Shown piece by piece: positions 1-8,759 of a DNA stretch of 64,000 nt. This stretch comes from Cellulosilyticum sp. (GTDB lineage: Bacteria; Bacillota; Clostridia; Lachnospirales; Cellulosilyticaceae). The stretch is taken from contig SVDC01000011.1 of assembly GCA_015058045.1 (NCBI GenBank), forward strand, positions 25,302-89,301, read 5' to 3'. A program made the translations under genes and the position numbers. How positions within the stretch are numbered: position 1 is the stretch's first letter; each line of letters begins with the position of its first letter. Under the pieces are notes generated by a model. It did not search any database and was not told the DNA's origin. It saw nothing but the letters and a program-made list of their open reading frames with translations.

Positions 1-273
1 TTCTGGATCTTGGATTTGCGCATGTACAACACCAATGGTAGCTACCGATGCACTTTTCGCCAAAACATTTAAATTCCGATCATAAATATTTCCTCTAGTA
101 GGTGAAATCGTACGATCTCTTGTCTGTTGCTCTTCGGCTAGTGTTTGCAATTTTTCTCCTTCTATAATCTGCACATAACCTAGTCGAATGCACATGACTA
201 AAATTAACCCACTAAAACATAGCATCAAAATAAAAATTCTTCTCTTCAACTGAAGAGAAATTTCATTATGCAT
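1..273 (-). CDS. spoVD: Class B penicillin-binding protein, N-terminal fragment (SpoVD-like), cut by window edge
   Basis: Only the first 91 codons are inside the window. They show a short basic cytoplasmic start (LKRR), one transmembrane anchor at about residues 10-30, and the beginning of the PBP dimerisation domain with the conserved RGNIYDRN motif near residue 65-75. This N-terminus is typical of class B transpeptidases that crosslink septal or spore-cortex peptidoglycan outside the membrane. A strong GGGAGGAG ribosome site lies just upstream. It follows the PASTA-type PBP in the mraZ-rsmH-ftsL-pbpB order, which is the place of spoVD in Bacillus subtilis; the SpoVD name rests on that order and is an inference because the catalytic domain is not visible. 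Confidence 0.8.
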   Translation of the reverse strand, partial: MHNEISLQLKRRIFILMLCFSGLILVMCIRLGYVQIIEGEKLQTLAEEQQTRDRTISPTRGNIYDRNLNVLAKSASVATIGVVHAQIQDPE

Positions 274-340
274 ACAAAAACTCCTCCCTTATAAACTTGT
301 CTTACCTTCAGTCTATTTAAAAGGAGGAGTCTTTATGCCA

Positions 341-2527
341 TTATTCCGTTGTTTCTATAATAACTTTATTATTTTTTTCTATTTTACATCCTGCAATAGG
401 GATTTGTGACTGAATCACACCAGTAGCACTTCCTTCAACTGACAGTTGGTCTCCAACTATCTCTTTAGCTTCTTCTACTGTTTTTCCAATTAAGTCTGGT
501 ACTTCTACTAAATTCCCTGGGTCATCTGTACGAGTATATAACACTACATTTCCTTGTTTAGCCCACTCTGACTGAGCTGGTGGATACTGCTCTGTCACAT
601 TAACACCATTGCCTTTGATTGTATAGCTTAGCCCTTTAGCTTTTAACAAATCAACAGCCTCATAAATCGTTTGATTTGTAACCGCTGGTACAACAACAGT
701 TTCTTCGCCTTCAACAGTAGCTTCCTCACTTGTCTCAATCTCTAAATAAGGAAAAATTTTTGTCATCATATCTTTAAAGGCACTAGCTGGTGCACCTGTA
801 TGTTCTGGTAAATCATCAAATACAATAAGTGCCACAACTTGTGGATTATCAACCGGTGCAAAGCCCATAAAGGATACAGCATAAAGATCTTCCACCCTTT
901 CAGATGTTCCTTCTATAAATTTTTGTCCAGTTCCTGTTTTACCACCTATATTATATCCTGATATATAGGCACTTGTTCCAGTTCCTTCATCTACTACTTT
1001 CTTAAGATCACTACGAACTGCATTTGCGATACTAGTGGCTAAAACTTGTCTTTTTGTTACACGTCCATGATTTAATAATATACCGCCACTTTGGCTTGTT
1101 ACTTCAGATACCACATATGGTTCCATTAAATAACCGCCATTAATTACAGTGGAAAAAGCCGTAATAAGTTGAATCGGAGTCACCATAAAAGTTTGCCCTA
1201 TAGAATATGTTGCTTTTTCTACAGGTCCTAATGAAGTATGTAGAATACCACTTTCTTCACCTGCTAATTCAATACCTGTCTTTTCACCAAAACCAAAGTC
1301 ACTTAAATAGTGTAAGAATACTTCATTATCCATTTGTTCTGCAATATCCATCATTGCTACGTTACAAGAGTTGGCAAGTGCCTCCCCTAAAGTTTGATGC
1401 CCGTGACCAGCTGTTTTCCAGCAATGAATTGTACGGTCTGCAACTTTTTTATAGCCTGAACACTCATAGGTATCCGTTTCACTAATGACACCTTCTTGTA
1501 AAGCCATAGCCACTACAAGTGGTTTAAATGTAGAACCAGGTTCATAGATATATTGTATACCATTATTTTTCCAAGCTGCAAACAAAGCTTGTGTTTGCTT
1601 TTCCTGTTTCATACTTGCCCAAACATTTTTACCTAACTGCACAGATAAATTATTATAAGTATTTGGATCAAAACTTGGATACGAATACATTGATAATATT
1701 TCACCTGTATTAGGGTCCATAATAATACAACTTGCTTTAGACGGATTAAAATCCTTAATATACTTTTCCATTGTCTCTTCTACATATTGTTGTACTACTT
1801 GATCAATTGTTAGCTTTACCGTAGCCCCTGATTTAGGTTCTTGATACTCCCTTGTAACAATTCCACCATCTTGAAACTGTGAATAAGCACGCCCAGGTTG
1901 GCCCAATAAATAATGCTCATAGCCTTCTTCTACACCATATTGACCCTCTTCGTTTTTATTATAAAATCCTAAAACTTGTGCAGCAAGCTCACCATTTGGG
2001 TAGTTTCTCTTATAAGTTTTTTGAATATCTACACCACCCAATTGATCTAACGCCTCTACTTGTTCCTCTGTTAATTCAATTTTTGTTGCCAACTGATACC
2101 ACTGTGAATTAGGATTATTAGCTATTTTTTCTTCTACAGTCCCCTTAATTTCACTAGCAGCTACACCTGTTGCAGCTTCAAGTTGGGTATATAACTCTAC
2201 TTGTGCTTCAGGTTTTACATTATTTACAATTTGATAGGGACTTAAAATCACATTATACGTTAAAAGGCTCACAGCTAACGACTTACCATTACGGTCTTGA
2301 ATCGTTCCTCTAGGCGCTTCCACCATACTTTCACTTTGATTCATATTAGCTAATGCTCCTACCGTATATTCTTCATGCTTAAATAATGTGAGCTTTACAA
2401 CCTCTAAGCCTAACAAACCAAATATGACACACATAGATACGCCAACCCCAAAAATCCGCCCATTCAGGCGTTCTTTTTTAGGTAGAGCATTAATCTTCTT
2501 TCTTCTTTTCTTATTTTTCACTCTCAT
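341..2527 (-). CDS. pbpB: Septal class B penicillin-binding protein with two PASTA domains (FtsI/PbpB type)
   Basis: Peptidoglycan D,D-transpeptidase of the division septum. The 728-residue protein has a basic N-terminus, one membrane anchor (about 24-48), a PBP dimer domain starting at RGTIQDRNG (73-81), and a transpeptidase domain with all three active-site motifs: S332-T-F-K335, S387-C-N389 and K530-T-G532. Two PASTA repeats follow (about 610-665 and 672-728), which bind peptidoglycan and separate this protein from rod-elongation PBPs. It starts 2 bases after the ftsL-like stop and is followed by a second class B PBP, so the layout matches B. subtilis mraZ-mraW-ftsL-pbpB-spoVD. Catalytic motifs are intact and length is normal. 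It could be called SpoVD instead; the order of the two PBPs favours PbpB. Confidence 0.9.
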   Translation of the reverse strand: MRVKNKKRRKKINALPKKERLNGRIFGVGVSMCVIFGLLGLEVVKLTLFKHEEYTVGALANMNQSESMVEAPRGTIQDRNGKSLAVSLLTYNVILSPYQIVNNVKPEAQVELYTQLEAATGVAASEIKGTVEEKIANNPNSQWYQLATKIELTEEQVEALDQLGGVDIQKTYKRNYPNGELAAQVLGFYNKNEEGQYGVEEGYEHYLLGQPGRAYSQFQDGGIVTREYQEPKSGATVKLTIDQVVQQYVEETMEKYIKDFNPSKASCIIMDPNTGEILSMYSYPSFDPNTYNNLSVQLGKNVWASMKQEKQTQALFAAWKNNGIQYIYEPGSTFKPLVVAMALQEGVISETDTYECSGYKKVADRTIHCWKTAGHGHQTLGEALANSCNVAMMDIAEQMDNEVFLHYLSDFGFGEKTGIELAGEESGILHTSLGPVEKATYSIGQTFMVTPIQLITAFSTVINGGYLMEPYVVSEVTSQSGGILLNHGRVTKRQVLATSIANAVRSDLKKVVDEGTGTSAYISGYNIGGKTGTGQKFIEGTSERVEDLYAVSFMGFAPVDNPQVVALIVFDDLPEHTGAPASAFKDMMTKIFPYLEIETSEEATVEGEETVVVPAVTNQTIYEAVDLLKAKGLSYTIKGNGVNVTEQYPPAQSEWAKQGNVVLYTRTDDPGNLVEVPDLIGKTVEEAKEIVGDQLSVEGSATGVIQSQIPIAGCKIEKNNKVIIETTE

Positions 2528-2529
2528 CC

Positions 2530-2976
2530 CTACTTTGATTCATTATACGTTGTATAACTTTTCTCCTCTAAATCAATATAAACAATTTGATAAGGTAATG
2601 GATTTTGCATACCAAGCTCAGCAGCTGCTCTTTCTCTAATATAATCTAAATCAAGCTTTTTTGTCATTTGTGCTTCTACACTGGTAATTTGACTTGCTAC
2701 ATTTATTTTTTCTATTTTTAAATTGTTAAGCTGGGTTTGCTTGGCACGTAATGAAGAATAATTATGAACATATATCATAGAGCAGGCAAAAAGTACAACA
2801 CCACATACTACCATTTGTGTCCCAAATGCTACATCTACTTTTGGTCTTAATGCCCCCTTGCTTTTGCGTTTAGGTTCCTGTGGAACAGGTACACGAATTG
2901 GTTCTGCTGGCTGCGCATAAGCTCTTGCCGTACTATCATATTGGTAACTATATTTCACTCTTTCTTCCTTTGCCAT
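2530..2976 (-). CDS. ftsL: FtsL/DivIC-like cell division protein
   Basis: Small bitopic septum protein of 148 residues. It has a basic, proline-rich cytoplasmic segment (about 1-47), one transmembrane helix (about 52-70) and an extracytoplasmic leucine-zipper-like coiled coil (about 72-115), the standard FtsL architecture. FtsL sequences are poorly conserved, so the call depends strongly on position between rsmH and pbpB in the dcw cluster. FtsL is known to bind DivIC/FtsB and activate the FtsW-PBP pair. Start ATG has a GGTGGGG ribosome site 5-6 bases upstream, and the gene almost abuts the next one, so translation is probably coupled. Confidence 0.8.
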   Translation of the reverse strand: MAKEERVKYSYQYDSTARAYAQPAEPIRVPVPQEPKRKSKGALRPKVDVAFGTQMVVCGVVLFACSMIYVHNYSSLRAKQTQLNNLKIEKINVASQITSVEAQMTKKLDLDYIRERAAAELGMQNPLPYQIVYIDLEEKSYTTYNESK

Positions 2977-2989
2977 TTTAACCCCACCT

Positions 2990-3925
2990 TTATATCTTCT
3001 CTATAATTCTTAACTTTGCACTTCTTGAACGAGGATTGATTTCGATCTCTTCATCTGAAGGTAATATTGGTTTTCTTGTAATAACTTTTACCTCTGGTTT
3101 CTTTCCACATACGCACATAGGTAAATGCTTAGAACAAGTACATGGATCTTCTAGCTCTTTAAATGCGTGTTTAACAATACGGTCTTCTAAAGAATGGAAA
3201 GTAATGATACATAATCTGCCACCTTTATTCAGTTTGCCCACGATGTCTTTAATAGTTGGTTCAATAATTTCAAGTTCTCTATTTACAGCAATTCGAATAG
3301 CTTGAAACGTTCTCTTTGCCGGATGAGGTCCATCTTTACGCGCACCTTGCGGAATTGCTTTTTTAATAACCTCAACGAGTTCATAAGTTGTCTCTATTGG
3401 CTTTGCTTGTCTTTCTGTTACAATAAATGACGCAATACGTTTTGCCCAACGTTCCTCACCATACTCTTTAATAATATGGTATAAATCATCTTCACTCATT
3501 GTATTGACAACTTCATAAGCATTATAAGCCGCGTCTTGATTCATTCTCATATCTAATGGGGCATCATGCATATATGAAAAACCTCTAGAAGGCTCATCTA
3601 ATTGATGGGAAGATACGCCTAAATCAATAAGCATTCCATCTACTTTATCCACTTGAAGACTTTCTAGGACATTTTTCACATCCACAAAATTACTTTTTAC
3701 TAATGTTACTTTTGGTTTGACACCACTTAATCGTTCTTTCGAAACAGTTAGGGCATTATTATCTTGATCAATCCCGATAAAATGTCCTCCTTCACTTAAA
3801 TGCGAACAAACCACGCCTGCATGTCCTGCTCCACCTAAGGTTCCATCTACATAAGTTCCATCTGGCTTAATATCAAGCCCTTCTATACATTCATTTAATA
3901 AAACGGATACGTGTTCAAATTTCAT
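2990..3925 (-). CDS. rsmH: 16S rRNA (cytosine1402-N4)-methyltransferase RsmH
   Basis: S-adenosylmethionine-dependent methyltransferase (formerly MraW) that modifies C1402 in the ribosomal P site. The 311-residue length is usual. It opens with the family hallmark HVSVLLNE, then the SAM-binding loop [10 protein letters not shown] (about 29-38), followed by GIDQD, the [10 protein letters not shown] stretch, and the C-terminal [12 protein letters not shown] and RSRSAKLR motifs. It starts 11 bases after the mraZ stop, so both are on one transcript driven by the mraZ promoter. Nothing unusual is seen. Confidence 0.97.
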   Translation of the reverse strand: MKFEHVSVLLNECIEGLDIKPDGTYVDGTLGGAGHAGVVCSHLSEGGHFIGIDQDNNALTVSKERLSGVKPKVTLVKSNFVDVKNVLESLQVDKVDGMLIDLGVSSHQLDEPSRGFSYMHDAPLDMRMNQDAAYNAYEVVNTMSEDDLYHIIKEYGEERWAKRIASFIVTERQAKPIETTYELVEVIKKAIPQGARKDGPHPAKRTFQAIRIAVNRELEIIEPTIKDIVGKLNKGGRLCIITFHSLEDRIVKHAFKELEDPCTCSKHLPMCVCGKKPEVKVITRKPILPSDEEIEINPRSRSAKLRIIEKI

Positions 3926-3936
3926 TTTTTCTCCTT

Positions 3937-4365
3937 CTATATACCTAATTCTTCCATTTGCATTGCAAGTGATTCCATATCTAATGCTTCACTGTTATAA
4001 GTATCCCATTTCGTTTTACTCCATACCTCAATACGATTACTCATACCAATAAATACTATGTCTTTTTCAATCTCAGAATATACTCTTAAAGAATTAGGAA
4101 TTAATATTCTGCCTTGTTTATCTGGACTACATTCAACAGCTCCAGATAGAAAAAACCGAACGAACTTTCTAGCATTCATATTCGTAAGGGGTAGACTTTT
4201 TAGTTTTTGCTCAAATACAACCCATTCCAGAATAGGATAAATAAATAAACATCCATCCAAGCCTTTTGTAAGAACAAAGTTGTCTCCTAACTGTTCTCTA
4301 TATTTAGAAGGAACAATCACGCGGCACTTCTCATCTAAGCTATGTTGATACTCTCCTATAAACAC
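3937..4365 (-). CDS. mraZ: MraZ, DNA-binding regulator of the dcw cluster
   Basis: AbrB-like double-domain transcription factor that autoregulates the dcw operon. Choosing the GTG at 4365 gives 142 residues starting [15 protein letters not shown], exactly the family's usual N-terminus and length; a longer reading frame to 4392 would add nine residues without similarity. A GGGGGGAAG ribosome site lies 7-10 bases before this GTG. The two SpoVT/AbrB-like repeats each carry the DxKxR-type signature (DEKCRVIVP and DKQGRILIP). The MraZ boxes directly precede and touch the start codon, so the protein should repress its own promoter. The cysteine in DEKCR (usually glycine) is a minor deviation. Confidence 0.95.
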   Translation of the reverse strand: MFIGEYQHSLDEKCRVIVPSKYREQLGDNFVLTKGLDGCLFIYPILEWVVFEQKLKSLPLTNMNARKFVRFFLSGAVECSPDKQGRILIPNSLRVYSEIEKDIVFIGMSNRIEVWSKTKWDTYNSEALDMESLAMQMEELGI

Positions 4366-4404
4366 ATGCCACTTCCCCCCACTTCTACCCACTTACACCC
4401 ATTT
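4365..4404 (-). promoter_or_regulatory. MraZ operator: four 10-bp direct repeats
   Basis: On the minus strand four boxes follow each other with a strict 10-bp period: AAATGGGTGT, AAGTGGGTAG, AAGTGGGGGG, AAGTGGCATG. TGGG/GTGG repeats one helical turn apart are the known binding pattern of MraZ in Escherichia coli, mycoplasmas and Bacillus. The array runs from the predicted transcription start to the mraZ start codon and includes the ribosome site, so bound MraZ would block early elongation or promoter clearance. Confidence 0.85.
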
Positions 4405-4410
4405 TCTTAT

Positions 4411-4439
4411 ATTCTATGTGTTTTACCAAAAAAATTCAA
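4411..4439 (-). promoter_or_regulatory. Sigma-A promoter of the dcw operon
   Basis: The minus strand reads TTGAAT, a 17-base spacer, then TAGAAT. Five of six and five of six bases match the housekeeping consensus. The predicted start point, about 4404, falls at the first MraZ box. Confidence 0.7.
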
Positions 4440-4484
4440 GTTAAAATGTCCATTCCTTTATAATAATTTACAATTTATTAAATT

Positions 4485-4521
4485 AAAAAAAAGGCCTCTT
4501 TCCATTAGGAAAGGGCCTTTT
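4485..4521 (-). terminator. Rho-independent terminator after the Spo0E-like gene
   Basis: A stem pairing AAAAGGCC-CTTTCC with GGAAAG-GGCCTTTT (one bulged base) is followed on the minus strand by eight T residues. It isolates the dcw promoter from the upstream spo0E-like/lgt unit. Confidence 0.85.
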
Positions 4522-4529
4522 ATCTATTC

Positions 4530-4697
4530 TTAATATCTTGCCGCTGTAAGATTTTTATAATATCTTACAATCTCTTTATCCAACATGACACTTAGTGAGT
4601 AAATCCTGGATGATTGACAATTTTTTTCTCCACTTTCTTCCAGTAGTCGATTCAAGTTTTTTTGCATAAAAGCAATACTCTCCTTCATCTCTTTCAT
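4530..4697 (-). CDS. Spo0E-like aspartyl-phosphate phosphatase (55 aa)
   Basis: A 55-residue open frame begins MKEMKESIAF and has a GGGGG ribosome site. Its centre reads IYSLSVMLDKEIVRYYK, matching the Spo0E family signature (hydrophobic-x-L-S-x-x-L-D-x-x-I-x-x-Y), in which the SxxxD stretch binds the phosphoaspartate of Spo0A~P. Known members are 45-85-residue two-helix phosphatases that delay sporulation. The predicted N-terminal helix (about 2-22) and the signature helix (about 33-50) fit that fold. It stands between lgt and the dcw promoter and has its own terminator. The family assignment rests on one short motif. Confidence 0.75.
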   Translation of the reverse strand: MKEMKESIAFMQKNLNRLLEESGEKNCQSSRIYSLSVMLDKEIVRYYKNLTAARY

Positions 4698-4811
4698 ATT
4701 AATCCCCCTTAAATCAAAAAAAACATTGTAATTTAGATTTTTTTATTTTTCTCTATATTTGGTATTATAATACACTTACTGGAATAAAACAACATTAATT
4801 CTGAATTTTTG

Positions 4812-5684
4812 TTATTTTAATTTTATCTTACACTTTTTTCGACAAAATACAATTCCAATAATTCCCATTATTATGGATATAATGGCAACAACTTGTGACA
4901 CAGGAATGTGTGTATTCCATAATAAAAGTTGATCTGTTCGTAAGGCTTCAATCCAAAAACGACCCACGCCATATCCCACTAAATAGATACAGAAGATTTC
5001 TCCATAAGCTTTACGATGTTTCCTATAAATTAGTAAGCCTATTAATAAAAGGAAATTCCAACAAGATTCATAGAAGAATGTTGGATGTACTTGTATATAC
5101 TCTGCTGCTCCAAAGGCATCAAATGTTTTAATATGACTTAATACTTCAGCTGAAATAGGTGGCTTTGCCTCACTTTTTAAAATAGCCATTGCAAAAAGAT
5201 TGTCTGTATATCCCCCAAACGCTTCTTTATTAAAGAAGTTACCATATCTTCCAATAGCTTGCCCTAAAACTAATCCATAAGTTGCCACATCTGCAAAATG
5301 TGTAAAGCGTACTTTCTTTCGATGTGTATAAATAACCGCCACAATAATAGAAACAATGACTCCACCATATATTGCTAATCCACCTTGTCTAATATTTAGA
5401 ATTTGACTTGGATTGGTTTTATAATAATCCCAATTAAAAATCACAAAATATAAACGTGCCCCTAATAAAGCAAACACAATATCATATAATACAAAATCTA
5501 AAAAAATATTAGGATCTAATTTTTCTTTCTTGCCGATATAACATGCTATAAAAGTTCCTAAAATAATTCCAGATGTCAAAATAATCCCATACCAATATAC
5601 AGGCAATCCAAAAAACGAAAAAGCTTGACTATCTAAATTAAATGACCACCCTAAATGAGGGAAATAAATATTTGGTATTTCCAT
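4812..5684 (-). CDS. lgt: Phosphatidylglycerol-prolipoprotein diacylglyceryl transferase Lgt
   Basis: Integral membrane enzyme that transfers diacylglycerol from phosphatidylglycerol to the lipobox cysteine of prolipoproteins, the first step of lipoprotein maturation. The 290-residue sequence shows about seven hydrophobic segments, the signature GRYGNFFNKEAFGG (about 145-158) including the arginine and asparagine of the catalytic loop, and the C-terminal YGVGRFWIEALRTDQL motif (about 238-253). The start has an AAGGAGG site 7-8 bases upstream. It is a single gene here and appears complete. Confidence 0.95.
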   Translation of the reverse strand: MEIPNIYFPHLGWSFNLDSQAFSFFGLPVYWYGIILTSGIILGTFIACYIGKKEKLDPNIFLDFVLYDIVFALLGARLYFVIFNWDYYKTNPSQILNIRQGGLAIYGGVIVSIIVAVIYTHRKKVRFTHFADVATYGLVLGQAIGRYGNFFNKEAFGGYTDNLFAMAILKSEAKPPISAEVLSHIKTFDAFGAAEYIQVHPTFFYESCWNFLLLIGLLIYRKHRKAYGEIFCIYLVGYGVGRFWIEALRTDQLLLWNTHIPVSQVVAIISIIMGIIGIVFCRKKCKIKLK

Positions 5685-5802
5685 AATACGCCTCCTTTTT
5701 ATATCCTCTTATTATAGGAGATTTATCAAACTGTGTAAATGTGGCAGTATAATTCTTTTTATTTTTTAGATACTAAGATTATATCTAGAAAGGAGAATTT
5801 AT

Positions 5803-5973
5803 ATGCCAAAACATTATAGACATTATCGCGTTGTCGATCGTTCAAAGCAATCTGCTCCTACTTCTTATTATGACACACTTTGTAAGGCAGCACATAAGCA
5901 GCCACTCGTTGCAATGGGAGTTTTCCTTCTATTCTTCCTTCTCCTTATAAAATGCCTTATGGGCCACAGATAA
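5803..5973 (+). CDS. Small single-pass membrane protein, unknown (56 aa)
   Basis: I do not recognise this protein. The ATG is preceded by AAAGGAG at good spacing, and the frame ends immediately before a strong terminator, which supports translation. The first 33 residues are polar and rich in His, Tyr and Arg (MPKHYRHYRVVDRS); residues 35-52 form one hydrophobic helix (VAMGVFLLFFLLLIKCLM), and the end is GHR. The protein is probably an inner-membrane peptide with the basic part in the cytoplasm. It is monocistronic between lgt and ychF. Confidence 0.6.
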   Translation: MPKHYRHYRVVDRSKQSAPTSYYDTLCKAAHKQPLVAMGVFLLFFLLLIKCLMGHR

Positions 5974-5998
5974 AACTGCAATTCATTGCAGTTTTATT
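5972..5998 (+). terminator. Terminator after the 56-aa membrane protein gene
   Basis: AAAACTGCAAT pairs with ATTGCAGTTTT across a 2-base gap in the sequence (a 4-base loop if the inner pair opens), followed by ATTTA. It begins at the stop codon of the small gene. Confidence 0.75.
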
Positions 5999-6052
5999 TA
6001 ATTTGTTGTATTTACTGCCATAATGCGATAAACTATACAGTGATATAAACAT

Positions 6053-6105
6053 ACTTATTACCTTTAATACATTTAGTATATATACTTATTTTAAATGTAA
6101 TAAGT
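6053..6105 (+). repeat. Inverted repeat in the ychF leader
   Basis: The arms 6053-6067 and 6091-6105 (ACTTATTACCTTTAA against a 14-of-15 complementary copy) are separated by 23 AT-rich bases and end 21 bases before the ychF start. It has no T run, so it is more likely an operator or mRNA structure than a terminator. Confidence 0.4.
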
Positions 6106-6126
6106 CTGAGGAAGGATGAAACATAT

Positions 6127-7221
6127 ATGAAACTTGGAATAGTTGGGCTTCCTAACGTAGGAAAAAGTACACTATTTAACGCATTAACTAAAGCAGGTGC
6201 TGAATCTGCAAACTATCCATTCTGTACAATTGAACCTAATGTTGGCGTTGTACCAGTACCAGATAAACGTTTAGAAGTATTACGTGAAATGTACAATTCA
6301 AAACGCACATTACCTGCTGCTATTGAATTTGTTGATATTGCAGGCCTTATTAGAGGAGCAAGTAAAGGTGAAGGGTTAGGAAACCAATTCTTATCACATA
6401 TTCGCGAAGTAGATGCTATTGTACAAGTTGTACGTTGCTTCGAAGATGAAAATATTGTCCACGTAGATAAAACAGTTGATCCAATTCGTGATATTGAAAC
6501 AATCAACTTAGAACTTGCTTTTGCAGATATGGAAATGATTGAAAGACGTATTGCAAAACAACAAAAAGCTGCTAAAGCAGATAAAGCTATTGCTGCAGAA
6601 TTAGAAGTTTTAAAAGAAATTTATGCAACATTAGAAGCAGGTAAACCAGCTCGTAACCTTTTAGGTGAAGATGAAGAAAAAGATGCACTTATCACTTCAA
6701 TTGGCTTGATTACAGCTAAACCAATGCTTTACGCTGCTAATATCTGTGATGATGACTTAATTGGTGGTGTAGAAAACGAATATGTTAAACGTGTACGTGA
6801 CTACTCAACTGAAGAAGGTTCTGAAACATTTGTCATCTGTGCTAAAATTGAGCAAGAGCTTTCAGAATTAGATGAAGAAGAAAAAGCTGCCTTCTTAGAA
6901 GACCTTGGTCTTACTTCTACAGGTTTTGACCGTTTAGTAGCTGCAAGTTACAAGCTTCTTGGTTTAATTAGCTACTTAACAGCTGGTGAACAAGAAGTAC
7001 GCGCTTGGACTATTAAAGTTGGTACAAAAGCACCTGGGGCTGCTGGAAAAATTCACTCTGACTTCGAAAGAGGATTTATCCGTGCTGAAATCGTAAACTT
7101 TGAAGACCTCATAGCTTGTGGTTCTTATACTGCAGCGAAAGAAAAAGGACTTGTACGCCTTGAAGGTAAAGAATATGTTGTTCAAGATGGAGATATTATT
7201 CTATTTAGGTTTAATGTTTAA
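6127..7221 (+). CDS. ychF: Ribosome-binding ATPase YchF
   Basis: Obg-family P-loop protein that prefers ATP and binds ribosomes; it is linked to stress and translation control. The 364-residue length is standard. Visible motifs are the P-loop GLPNVGKST (7-15), switch [12 protein letters not shown], the variant base-recognition element AANICDDD in place of NKxD (this change is the basis of ATP preference), a coiled-coil segment (about 130-170) and the C-terminal TGS domain (about 280-364) ending [10 protein letters not shown]. It is monocistronic, with an inverted repeat upstream and a bidirectional terminator downstream. Confidence 0.97.
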   Translation: MKLGIVGLPNVGKSTLFNALTKAGAESANYPFCTIEPNVGVVPVPDKRLEVLREMYNSKRTLPAAIEFVDIAGLIRGASKGEGLGNQFLSHIREVDAIVQVVRCFEDENIVHVDKTVDPIRDIETINLELAFADMEMIERRIAKQQKAAKADKAIAAELEVLKEIYATLEAGKPARNLLGEDEEKDALITSIGLITAKPMLYAANICDDDLIGGVENEYVKRVRDYSTEEGSETFVICAKIEQELSELDEEEKAAFLEDLGLTSTGFDRLVAASYKLLGLISYLTAGEQEVRAWTIKVGTKAPGAAGKIHSDFERGFIRAEIVNFEDLIACGSYTAAKEKGLVRLEGKEYVVQDGDIILFRFNV

Positions 7222-7232
7222 TCTAGGGTTAT

Positions 7233-7282
7233 CTAAATCAAAAAAGAGTTGTATTTTTAGGTACGACTCTTTTTTGATTTAG
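7233..7282. terminator. Bidirectional terminator between ychF and ytfJ-like gene
   Basis: CTAAATCAAAAAAGAGT and its exact reverse complement flank a short loop. T runs are present in both directions, suiting the two convergent genes. Confidence 0.85.
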
Positions 7283-7358
7283 GCTCTAATCTTTCTTCTT
7301 TGCGAATAACTTTTCATAATATATCTGTACAAAAAATAAACCCTAGCATTTGCTAAGG

Positions 7359-7817
7359 TTATTTAGATTCTTTCATATTATGGTATACATTTGCTTCTTC
7401 TACAGTTTCTTCTACTACTTCCTCTTCTTGTTTCCCTTTTCCAAAGAACTCTGGTACTTTAGAGATCAATCCTGGAATCATATCAATTAATTTTGTAATG
7501 CTATCTTGATTGCGAATATTAATAAGCTGTGTGGTTCCATTTTGAATCACGAGCATTGCACTAGGCATTACTTTTGCACCTAGCCCACCAGCACCGGCAC
7601 CAACGCCACCATCTACTCTTTTTTCTTTTTCTTTATGTCTTTCAACAAATTTATTACTTGCTGTAGATCCTGTTGCCGCTGCAAAACTCACATCAATAAG
7701 TGGTACTAAAATTGTTTGATCAATATGAATAGGTTCTCCCACAACTGTTTTTGTTGTAATAAAGTTTTCTAATTGATGCATTAATCCATTTAAATCTTGA
7801 TTGATTTTATTTTCCAT
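7359..7817 (-). CDS. ytfJ: GerW/YtfJ family spore protein
   Basis: A 152-residue member of the GerW (YtfJ) family, found in the spore of B. subtilis and needed for full germination response. Recognised by TVVGEPIHID, the DVSFAAATG stretch, and the glycine-rich segment GGVGAGAGGLGAKVMPSAML (about 75-95) followed by a QNGTTQLINI strand. The C-terminus has an acidic EEEVVEETVEE tail. It overlaps the preceding DUF2953 gene by 11 bases; the same neighbours (ytfI-ytfJ) occur in B. subtilis, so the pair is likely co-transcribed in the sporangium. Confidence 0.9.
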   Translation of the reverse strand: MENKINQDLNGLMHQLENFITTKTVVGEPIHIDQTILVPLIDVSFAAATGSTASNKFVERHKEKEKRVDGGVGAGAGGLGAKVMPSAMLVIQNGTTQLINIRNQDSITKLIDMIPGLISKVPEFFGKGKQEEEVVEETVEEANVYHNMKESK

Positions 7818-8742
7818 AACGCTCTTCCTTTCTTATTTGAAAAATGAACTTAATTAAGGTTCTAACTTGTTTGCTGAGCATACACCTGATGATATAGCTC
7901 ATAATACCGCCTATAGAAAATTTCCCTTGTGCCAAAAATCCACCTGCTAAGCATTCTTTTTCATAGTTGCCATGGATAATTCCATGCTGATAGTATAAAG
8001 GATATAACATGGTTAATTTGGCAATCATTTCGCCTGTATCTGCTGGATCTTCCTGTCCAATAATGAGTTCAAAATCCCATTCATTAGGTGCTATATACTT
8101 TAGAATACGCCATATACAGAGGCTAATCTGCTTTATAGCGCCGTAAGTATTTTTATCTAGTACTAACTTTTTTATCCAAGGATATGGCATTCTTTTAAGT
8201 GTCTGAACGGTTTCTTGTACAATTTCATCCTCTAAATCTTTCATATCCTCTTGGGCCACTTGTTTTAGCCGTGGATTGACTTCTTTAACTTCTTTAACTA
8301 TTTTATCTTCTTGCTTATACGACTTTATAGTAGACTGATCGATATCCTTAGGGTCAAAATCTTTCTTTAATCTTTGCTCTTTTACTAGTGTCTTTTCCGA
8401 TAAAATTGTTTTTTTCGCTTGCTTTGTTTGTTGTTTTAAGGTGGATGGCATATTTTCGTCATCTATAGAATCTTTAGGCTCATCAACTACCCTATTTTTA
8501 TATATCGTCCTACCAAATACACTAACTTTATGATTCTTTTGATCATAATCTTGATAAAAGATACCCTTAATCCCTAATAAATATGTGAATTTTATATCAT
8601 ATGCAATCTTTTCATATTTAGCATAGTAGGCTTCATAGCTTATAGGTGTCCACAAAACAAGCCCTATAATCAGTACAAAAACCCCTAAAATGCTAAGAAG
8701 AAGCATAAGAATTATTTTTATTATTAACCATAAAATAGTCAT
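7807..8742 (-). CDS. ytfI: DUF2953 membrane protein (YtfI-like)
   Basis: A 311-residue protein with an N-terminal hydrophobic segment (about 5-32), a YEAYYAKYEKIAYDIKFTYLLGI stretch typical of DUF2953 (given here as two pieces: YEAYYAKYEK and IAYDIKFTYLLGI), a long charged linker (about 85-175), and a conserved C-terminal region with GQEDPADTGEMIAKL and the FSIGGIMSYIIRCMLS hydrophobic motif. The biochemical role is unknown. It overlaps the ytfJ-like gene and is expected to act with it in the spore envelope, by analogy with the B. subtilis pair. Confidence 0.8.
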   Translation of the reverse strand: MTILWLIIKIILMLLLSILGVFVLIIGLVLWTPISYEAYYAKYEKIAYDIKFTYLLGIKGIFYQDYDQKNHKVSVFGRTIYKNRVVDEPKDSIDDENMPSTLKQQTKQAKKTILSEKTLVKEQRLKKDFDPKDIDQSTIKSYKQEDKIVKEVKEVNPRLKQVAQEDMKDLEDEIVQETVQTLKRMPYPWIKKLVLDKNTYGAIKQISLCIWRILKYIAPNEWDFELIIGQEDPADTGEMIAKLTMLYPLYYQHGIIHGNYEKECLAGGFLAQGKFSIGGIMSYIIRCMLSKQVRTLIKFIFQIRKEERYGK

Positions 8743-8759
8743 TATTCACCTCTTTTTTA

